Shown here in pieces: positions 30,719 through 35,879 of a stretch of 35,879 nt of DNA. A program made the position numbers and the translations under genes. The notes under the pieces were generated by a model that was not told the DNA's origin, did not search any database, and saw only the letters and a program-made list of their open reading frames with translations. Numbering within the stretch: position 1 is the stretch's first letter; the number at the start of each line of letters is the position of its first letter. This DNA comes from a virus, in IMG/VR virus record IMGVR_UViG_3300027969_000235, positions 1 through 35,879 of that record; one strand, given 5' to 3'.

Positions 30719-31797
30719 CTTGATTGGTTAGAGAAGGCCACGGCCAAGGCGGTAGTAGGAAGCGTTGCGGGGTTTGAATATTTAGTACCAAATCCACCAG
30801 ACCAAGGATACACAGAGGTGTACGGGGTTGTTGTATTGCCAGCCGTCACAATACTATCAGCAGTGCTTGACCAATCCATTGAGGTTGTCGCCGTCGATGG
30901 CAACGTAGATGGGTTGGAATACTTTGACCCAAAACCAGAAGACCAGTTCCAAACTGTGATGTAAGGCGACGCAGCAGAACCCGCGCCCAACAACGTGCCG
31001 GTTGACGCAAACTTTAGCGAGTCCGTTGTGCCTACCGGCAGCGATGACGGGTCAGCGTATTTGGTGCCAAATCCGCCGCTAGTCACCGGGTACGCAGTGA
31101 TGTACGGAGACACGGTGTAACCAATGGCTACGTCGTTTGTTATCGGGTTAAAACCTACGTTTACACCGCTAGGAGGCCCTGCACCCGCAGTTGGCGCTCC
31201 TGTTGGCAGCGTTGCCGGATTGCTGTACTTGGTGCCAAACCCGCCAGACCATGGGTACATGGAGATGTACGGGCTACCGGCGTGGGACACGACAACCTGC
31301 GTCCCGGCAGCATTCATGCTAATGCCAGCACCCAAACCAGCAACGTTTGAGCCGTTGGAATACTTGCTGCCAAAGCCGCCCGACCACGCCCAGGCTTGCG
31401 GGGCGCTGTTGGGCGATGCAATGTTAATGGTCAGAAACGCGTCTGTTGCCGGCGTCCAAGTATGGCCCGACGTACCCGCGCCGGTTGGCGATAATGCGCT
31501 AGATGGGTTGCCATACTTAGTTCCAAACCCAGACGATGACCAAGGCCAAACGTGTACAAACGCGCCGGTTGTGTTGCTGAAACTAAACAGCGAGTTGTCC
31601 TTAGTAAAAGACACCCGCGAGGCTTCGTTGGTTAGCGCGTTGATAGACGCGGTGGTGCTGAAGATTGTGCCAAACCCAGACGCATCAGACCAAGGATACG
31701 CAGACACTCGACGCCCGACGATTGCCGTGGAATAGGCGATGTACTCCGAGGGCGTGGCTGCGCCGCCGTAGGTGAACATACCCAGAAAGCCACTCAT
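30715..31797 (-). CDS. Seven-repeat beta-propeller-like virion protein (360 aa)
   Basis: Seven repeats carry an aromatic strand and a GFG(T/S)KY-like loop, typified by YPWSGGFGTKYSNPATLP. GFG triplets lie near residues 41, 80, 141, 186, 232, 278 and 325, mostly 45-47 apart. Each is preceded by a Tyr-Pro-Trp-like strand and followed by Ser/Thr-rich strands, the spacing of a seven-bladed WD40-like propeller. ATG at 31797 overlaps the upstream stop (ATGA). I prefer it to the in-frame start at 31824. It sits near tail-joining and fibre genes, suggesting a surface or tail part that binds a ligand. I do not recognise a named family. Confidence 0.72.
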   Translation of the reverse strand: MSGFLGMFTYGGAATPSEYIAYSTAIVGRRVSAYPWSDASGFGTIFSTTASINALTNEASRVSFTKDNSLFSFSNTTGAFVHVWPWSSSGFGTKYGNPSSALSPTGAGTSGHTWTPATDAFLTINIASPNSAPQAWAWSGGFGSKYSNGSNVAGLGAGISMNAAGTQVVVSHAGSPYISMYPWSGGFGTKYSNPATLPTGAPTAGAGPPSGVNVGFNPITNDVAIGYTVSPYITAYPVTSGGFGTKYADPSSLPVGTTDSLKFASTGTLLGAGSAASPYITVWNWSSGFGSKYSNPSTLPSTATTSMDWSSTADSIVTAGNTTTPYTSVYPWSGGFGTKYSNPATLPTTALAVAFSNQSR

Positions 31798-32534
31798 GTC
31801 ACACCCAGACCAAAGACGTACCAAGTGTCGGTTGCGACCTTGATCATGGTGGCGACACCGTTAGACGCGACAGATCGGTTGCCGGTAGACGTTGAGTTAG
31901 CCAACTTGAGCGTGACGCCTGATCCTGCTTGAATGACCAGCGCCGTGGCGTTACTCACCACGCTGATAACCGTACCGATCTCAAAAGCCACGCTGCTGTT
32001 GGGCGGGACGGTGACGTTGCCGGTCAGGTAAAGATGTTTGGCGCTATCAGACAAAACCAGCGTTCCGCTAGTATTGCTCGACTGCGGCATGGTCCGAAAG
32101 CCAAACCCGTACAGATTGCCGGCGCTGTCTTTGACTGTTGACCCGCTGGCAAGACCACTGAGGGTCTTGTTGGTCAGCGTTTGTGTACCTGTTAGCGTTA
32201 CAACCGTGTTGTCAATGCTGATCGTGCCGCTTGAAACGATTGGACCGCCCGTTAGACCCGTTCCGGTGTTGACCTGGACAACTCCGCTATCAAACGCTGG
32301 TTGACCAACCGGGCCGAGTTCCAGCGTGTTGACCATGCTGTAAAGTTCAGTTACTTGCGACCCAATCGGGTCGTAGTTAAAGTCTTCAATTGCGGTCGCG
32401 TTTGCGCCAGATCCGGTCAGCGTAAACAGGTTCAGAAAGAAACGATACCATTCACGCGACATCAACCCGGTGCGTTGGTCAATAAAATCAACCCTAGGCG
32501 CGGGAATCTGCGTGATGTTATTGATAACGGGCAT
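31794..32534 (-). CDS. Tail/fibre-like virion protein in the gp26 position (246 aa)
   Basis: The N-terminus (MPVINNITQIPAPRVDFIDQ, then RTGLMSREWYRFFLNLF) is a conserved phage module. From about residue 85 it turns into Gly/Thr/Ser beta sequence with NTGTGLTGGPIVSSGTISID and TLTGTQTLTNKTL, close to text in the long fibre gene. The C-terminal 80 residues form a beta domain (VAFEIGTVISVVSNATALVI). It directly follows the gp10-like gene, where P22 has the tail needle gene gp26 of similar length, yet it does not look like a coiled-coil needle. A fibre-anchoring or tail-tip role is plausible. Confidence 0.65.
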   Translation of the reverse strand: MPVINNITQIPAPRVDFIDQRTGLMSREWYRFFLNLFTLTGSGANATAIEDFNYDPIGSQVTELYSMVNTLELGPVGQPAFDSGVVQVNTGTGLTGGPIVSSGTISIDNTVVTLTGTQTLTNKTLSGLASGSTVKDSAGNLYGFGFRTMPQSSNTSGTLVLSDSAKHLYLTGNVTVPPNSSVAFEIGTVISVVSNATALVIQAGSGVTLKLANSTSTGNRSVASNGVATMIKVATDTWYVFGLGVT

Positions 32535-34063
32535 TACGAAGAAGTCCCGCTAGCGTGGAGTTCAGCCCCTATAATGGCGATCTTGACCGGATCTGTACCG
32601 GACAACTCATACACTCGGTCGCGCAGTTTGAGCGTCATGCCAAGGCGACGCCAAAACACGCGCTGTTGGTAAACGCCTATCTTGCCAAGCGTCGCCCAAT
32701 GTTCATTTGACCAAGTGTGGCCGCCATCATCTGACCAACGCAGCATAACTTGCGGGTCAGATCCGACCGTTGGTGCGCCTTCAGCCACGCTTACCAAGTA
32801 ATCGCCGCCTTCGGTCGTAAGGTACAAACCATCTTCGGTCAACAAATACGTTGGGTCAGTTCCACCGCTGTTGTTGATTCCGACACCGCTTTGGCAATCC
32901 AGTTGCAGACTATGATGCGCGGTGCGGGTCAGGTTGTTCTGCCCGCTTGGGAGCGCCCGCCAGGAGCGTAGCCACTTTTGGGCGCTACCGTTGTCAGCAT
33001 AAACATCTAGGTCAAACGCGTACAGGTTGCCGTTTTCAAAGTCGCCAACAACGATCTCGCTGTTAAACGCCATCTGGCAATTGCTGCGGTGCCGCAAGAA
33101 CAGACCGTTAGAGAACGCCGCTCGCTCATGCCACGCCTGTGTAGATACGTCGTACACCCAGGTGGCGTTGGCCGATGGGAACGTCAGAACGTAGAACGCG
33201 TGGCCTTCTTGCTGGTATGTGTACGCGACCGCATCGCTGATGATCGGATACTGAGCAATCGCGTATTCAATCGCGTGGGTGCTGATTCGCTGGCCGGTGT
33301 AGCCGTTGGCGCGGTAGACGATGCCTTGCCCGCGAGCGTCAGCGCCCAACCAGAACAAACCATTGTCCAGTTTGGCAACCGAGAATGTTGCAGCGCAACC
33401 GATTTCGTTATAAGCGCCTTGAATGCGTTGTAGCGGAAAGTCTGCGTTGCCGGCGTCGTACCAGACTTCAACCGAGTTAGTGCCATACAACCACACTTCG
33501 CGGTGGTCAACGATCATGCTGACCAGATTATCTGGTGAACCTTCGGCGCTTGCAAAATCTAGCGGGTCAACTGATGTTCCTTCCAGCAGCGCCGTCACCC
33601 AAAGTTTTTGGGTGTTTGGCTGGATAAAAACAAAGTATCCATCCAGATATCCAACGGTCAACGCGCCGGGGAAGTCTACGTCAGTAATTTGTACAAATAC
33701 GTTTGTCAGCGAGTTGTAGATGTAGCTTGGGCCACCGCAAGCAATAAAGAGTTGGGTTCCATTGTCAGCCATGCTGACCGGCCCGGTGCCAGACACCGTA
33801 CCCAAAAACGTCGCAACGTAGCTACTAGATATGCTGTAAAGACTTAACCCGCTAACAACGTAACCAACACCGTTAAACGTCCACAACCCACGGATGGGTC
33901 CAGTGCCAACGGTAGAAAGCAACGTCAGGCCAGGGGCGCGGTTTAGGAACGCTGGTTCTTTGCCGCCTTCGGGGATAATCTCCGGGAACAAATTTACCAT
34001 TCTGTTGTCCGCAGCATTGATGCTGCGAGCAACATACGCCGATCCCAGAATCGGCGTTTTCAT
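32534..34063 (-). CDS. Packaged-DNA stabilisation protein, P22 gp10-like (509 aa)
   Basis: The gp10 family seals the portal after packaging and forms part of the tail hub. The N-terminal signature is MKTPILGSAYVARSINAADN with MVNLFPEII shortly after. A beta-propeller-like body follows (LWTFNGVGYVVSGLSLYSIS; FVFIQPNTQKLWVTALLEG; GVGINNSGGTDPTYLLTEDG) and a conserved end region with RWSDDGGHTWSNEHW and RVFWRRLGM. Length is close to P22 gp10 (about 470). It overlaps the gp4-like gene by one base and comes right after it, as in P22. Confidence 0.88.
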   Translation of the reverse strand: MKTPILGSAYVARSINAADNRMVNLFPEIIPEGGKEPAFLNRAPGLTLLSTVGTGPIRGLWTFNGVGYVVSGLSLYSISSSYVATFLGTVSGTGPVSMADNGTQLFIACGGPSYIYNSLTNVFVQITDVDFPGALTVGYLDGYFVFIQPNTQKLWVTALLEGTSVDPLDFASAEGSPDNLVSMIVDHREVWLYGTNSVEVWYDAGNADFPLQRIQGAYNEIGCAATFSVAKLDNGLFWLGADARGQGIVYRANGYTGQRISTHAIEYAIAQYPIISDAVAYTYQQEGHAFYVLTFPSANATWVYDVSTQAWHERAAFSNGLFLRHRSNCQMAFNSEIVVGDFENGNLYAFDLDVYADNGSAQKWLRSWRALPSGQNNLTRTAHHSLQLDCQSGVGINNSGGTDPTYLLTEDGLYLTTEGGDYLVSVAEGAPTVGSDPQVMLRWSDDGGHTWSNEHWATLGKIGVYQQRVFWRRLGMTLKLRDRVYELSGTDPVKIAIIGAELHASGTSS

Positions 34064-34779
34064 CAGTAGTTACCGGCGTAGACGTTAAAGCGCTGGCGAG
34101 TCGCAACCAGCGAGTACGGCATTGCCATCACATCGTCAGGGTTGTTGATACGCTTCAGATTGCGCTTGCTGGTCATGGCGATCCGCTTGACCTGCTCTGA
34201 CGGTTCAACGCCAAACTCAGGCGCGATTTCCATCGCCAGATTGTAGGTAAACGCCCGCAGGTAACCCGGCGGGTAAGCCATGATTGTTGCCAACGTAGCT
34301 GGCTTATCCAACTCTTCAACGCTGATGAAATGCCACTCCAAAACCCGCGTAGGCTTGGGGTAAATCGTCATCGTGATGTTGGGGTACTCCATGTTTATCC
34401 ACATCACTTGTGGATAAGTGGAGGTCACGGTCTTGACCGCGATCCCGTCATACTGCTGCTGATTGATGAACTTGATGCCGTAAGACACGTTTGTAGACGG
34501 GTCACGGAAGTACGTCGCGTCATCTAGCAGAACTGGACGATTGCCCACAAAATCGCCAGACGGACCGAGCGTCTGAGTAATCAGACCTGGGGTCCAAAGG
34601 TACGTTTGGTCTTGTGTGTTGTAGGTTGACAGTTTTTCTGTGTTCCAACTGTCAATCATCTGATTCATTGCAGTCAGTGAATCTTGCATCACTGACGCCG
34701 ATGACGTTTCACCTTCTGCCAGTACACCAAGCAAACGCAAGGCGCGGTTGATCTGCTCACCAGCGGAATATGTTGCCAT
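34063..34779 (-). CDS. Head completion/tail accessory protein, P22 gp4-like (238 aa)
   Basis: The P22 gp4 family (tail accessory factor) binds the portal and extends its channel. Diagnostic features are the helical start ATYSAGEQINRALRLLGVLA, EGETSSASVMQDSLTAMNQM and a IDSWNTEKLSTYN segment, then LPxG-like aromatic beta regions (YPNITMTIYPKPTRVLEWHF) and the C-terminal helix (YLRAFTYNLAMEIAPEFGVE; KRIAMTSKRNLKRIN). Length is greater than the 166 residues of P22 gp4, with an extra middle part. The next gene is gp10-like, the same order as P22. Confidence 0.85.
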   Translation of the reverse strand: MATYSAGEQINRALRLLGVLAEGETSSASVMQDSLTAMNQMIDSWNTEKLSTYNTQDQTYLWTPGLITQTLGPSGDFVGNRPVLLDDATYFRDPSTNVSYGIKFINQQQYDGIAVKTVTSTYPQVMWINMEYPNITMTIYPKPTRVLEWHFISVEELDKPATLATIMAYPPGYLRAFTYNLAMEIAPEFGVEPSEQVKRIAMTSKRNLKRINNPDDVMAMPYSLVATRQRFNVYAGNY

Positions 34780-34796
34780 CGTAAACCTCAGTAGGA

Positions 34797-34810
34797 GGGG
34801 CCGAAGCCCC
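34797..34810 (-). other. GC-rich hairpin with UUCG loop
   Basis: On the minus strand GGGGC-TTCG-GCCCC forms a very stable five-pair hairpin between the stop of the 137-residue gene and the start of the gp4-like gene. No U-run follows, so it is more likely an mRNA stabiliser, processing signal or pause site than a full terminator. Confidence 0.7.
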
Positions 34811-34815
34811 GCCGT

Positions 34816-35229
34816 TTAGCTTGCGCCGTGAATGATTGCGAAATTGATGATAACGGCTTCAGAGTATGAAGTCGCGCTCAAGTTACGCAACGTAATCGAA
34901 GCAGAACCAGAAGTCATGTTGGAAACGTAACTGGTATACGCTCCAGCACTACTACCAGTGGTAACGCTAGAAACACACACAATGATTGTGTCATTGGTGG
35001 AAATCAGCGAGTTGTTCAGGGTAAACGAAACAGCAGTAGACCCAGCCAATGCCGCGTTGTTCATTGTGATGCGACCAGCAGACTTGTTCAACGTTACCGC
35101 TGTTGACTTGTCTGTTGCTTGCGTAACCGTACCTTGAGCCGCTGCGCTATAGCCAATTTCTTGGCTTGCATACATTGTCGTAAACTCAGGATCGGAATAC
35201 GCGACCCCAACTGCTTGCGTATTAGGCAT
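34816..35229 (-). CDS. Small virion protein (137 aa)
   Basis: Almost all beta, with Ser/Thr/Ala: MPNTQAVGVAYSDPEFTTMY, ATDKSTAVTLNKSAGRITMN, NDTIIVCVSSVTTGSSAGAY, and SYSEAVIINFAIIHGAS at the end. The KSTAVTLNKSAGRITMNNAA element resembles small phage structural proteins that coat heads or tails. The gene is bounded by hairpins on both sides, which suggests its expression level differs from its neighbours. Role inferred from composition and position near the head genes. Confidence 0.65.
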   Translation of the reverse strand: MPNTQAVGVAYSDPEFTTMYASQEIGYSAAAQGTVTQATDKSTAVTLNKSAGRITMNNAALAGSTAVSFTLNNSLISTNDTIIVCVSSVTTGSSAGAYTSYVSNMTSGSASITLRNLSATSYSEAVIINFAIIHGAS

Positions 35230-35240
35230 AATAATTCTTT

Positions 35241-35270
35241 AAAAAAGGGGAAGGCTTGTGGCCCTCCCCC
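35241..35270 (-). terminator. Leftward intrinsic terminator
   Basis: On the minus strand GGGGAGGGC pairs with GCCTTCCCC (one G-U) around a CACAA loop, followed by TTTTTT. It lies between the 135-residue gene and the 137-residue gene, so it would cut or lower expression of everything downstream relative to the head genes. Confidence 0.88.
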
Positions 35271-35276
35271 TTAGAC

Positions 35277-35684
35277 TTAGACGCGGTAAACGACGTAAGT
35301 CGAATCGCCCGTGCGACGGAACAGGAACCGACCGCTGGCCGTAACAGCAACTGCCACAAGAGCATTGCCGCCATCAGACACGCCAGTGCCAACAGCCAAA
35401 GTTGCCGTACCCGAAGACGTGCCAAGGTTCACCAACACCAATTCAAAGGTGCTGTTAACTTTGGCGCTAGACACTAGGGCGTCCAAAGACGCTCCGGTGG
35501 GCAGCGTGTACGTCTGGGCAGCGGTAGCACCCGAACCAACCAACAGGACGCCAGAGGCGACTTGAGCGGCGGTCAGAGTTGCAGTAGCAGCAACGGATTG
35601 AGGAGCGGCTTGATAACCAAGAACGACTTCGTTCAGGTTGCCATCGCCAAGCTGGTAACCACCAGCACCATTAGGAAGAGCCAT
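35277..35684 (-). CDS. Small virion/decoration-like protein (135 aa)
   Basis: Starts MALPNGAGGYQLGDGNLNEV behind an AAGGA-type site, continues with LTAAQVASGVLLVGSGATAA and TYTLPTGASLDALVSSAKVN, and ends FLFRRTGDSTYVVYRV. Proteins with a PNGAGG.Q.GDGN..E opening and a beta sandwich are typically found right after coat genes and are thought to decorate heads. It ends a few bases before a strong leftward terminator, as expected for a highly expressed head gene. No biochemical role can be read. Confidence 0.7.
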   Translation of the reverse strand: MALPNGAGGYQLGDGNLNEVVLGYQAAPQSVAATATLTAAQVASGVLLVGSGATAAQTYTLPTGASLDALVSSAKVNSTFELVLVNLGTSSGTATLAVGTGVSDGGNALVAVAVTASGRFLFRRTGDSTYVVYRV

Positions 35685-35697
35685 GATTCAAGATCCT

Positions 35698-35879
35698 TTA
35701 AGGGAGATTTGCGTCAGTCAACGTGCTATCAGGACGCGCCACCAAGCAGGTATAAACCTGCGAGGCGGTCGGGGTGATAGACGATCCAGTAAAGTTGCCA
35801 AACGTGATTGCCATCGTGTTAGCAGCAGACACTCGGGCACCCACAAGCCCAAGGCCCGCTTGGGCCGTGGGTTTGTTAA
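35698..35879 (-). CDS. Beta-rich hypothetical protein, start cut by window edge
   Basis: The frame is open from the right edge to TAA at 35698-35700, giving 59 visible residues. The visible part contains GLGLVGARVSAANTMAITFG and TPTASQVYTCLVARPDSTLT, ending DANLP. It is Ala/Thr/Val-rich beta sequence like its downstream neighbours. The tail does not look like a coat protein end I can recognise. It is probably another small head-associated protein, encoded between the missing coat gene and this point. A stop-to-start gap of only 13 bases separates it from the next gene. Confidence 0.65.
   Translation of the reverse strand, partial: NKPTAQAGLGLVGARVSAANTMAITFGNFTGSSITPTASQVYTCLVARPDSTLTDANLP

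Noticed and set aside
31124-31735. Plus-strand open frame of 203 codons
   Set aside because: It mirrors the repeats of the propeller gene; Pro/Leu-rich antisense of GGFGTKY-type codons.
1-35879. Lysogeny module, tRNA genes or insertion sequences
   Set aside because: No integrase, CI-like repressor, attachment site, cloverleaf-type sequence or transposase was recognised on either strand.

Overview
The window is most of the genome of a virulent, tailed, double-stranded DNA bacteriophage with a short tail (podovirus), built on the P22 plan for head and tail assembly. The supporting proteins are a 722-residue portal (P22 gp1 is about the same size), a scaffold with a charged helical core, a large terminase, gp4-like and gp10-like tail-joining proteins, and three consecutive putative ejection proteins whose sizes and order resemble P22 gp7, gp20 and gp16. 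No integrase, repressor, RNA polymerase, tRNA or rRNA gene was seen. Close matches to the bacterial sigma-70 consensus, with 17-base spacers, suggest that early transcription uses host RNA polymerase. The GTA-type holin, GH108 lysozyme and overall base use fit a proteobacterial host, perhaps a freshwater betaproteobacterium. The host is an inference only.

Layout. (1) Positions 1-10664, minus strand, read right to left: TerS, TerL, two tiny basic proteins, portal, a Dps-like helical protein, and a run of receptor-binding or fibre-like proteins, ending in a scaffold gene cut by the left edge. (2) Positions 10665-11266: a 600-base control region with three near-identical 19-base repeats, a 39-base alternating pyrimidine-purine tract, an A/T tract and a strong rightward promoter. 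(3) Positions 11267-12570, plus strand: a short early cassette of four small genes of unknown function, closed by a bidirectional terminator. (4) Positions 12645-19119, minus strand: primase-helicase, family A DNA polymerase, probable ssDNA-binding protein, RecB/Cas4-like exonuclease and three small genes, driven by a promoter at 19149-19177. (5) Positions 19206-22144, plus strand: VRR-NUC nuclease, SNF2-type helicase and seven small overlapping genes, starting from a promoter that shares its -35 region with the leftward one. (6) Positions 22073-35879, minus strand: from the right edge, a truncated gene, small virion proteins, gp4-like and gp10-like proteins, fibre-like and beta-propeller proteins, a cupin, ejection proteins, a metallophosphoesterase, and the lysis genes (putative spanin or holin-like protein, lysozyme, holin).

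The two window ends complement each other. The left edge cuts the scaffold gene towards its 3' end, and the right edge cuts a minus-strand gene towards its 5' end. If the genome is circularly permuted, the major coat protein gene, which is absent here, lies in the short missing piece joining them. Genes are packed tightly, with many 1- to 11-base start/stop overlaps, so each block is probably one polycistronic unit. The parts least explained by known families are the 11.3-12.6 kb cassette, the control region before it, the two basic microproteins between terminase and portal, and the seven-repeat propeller protein.
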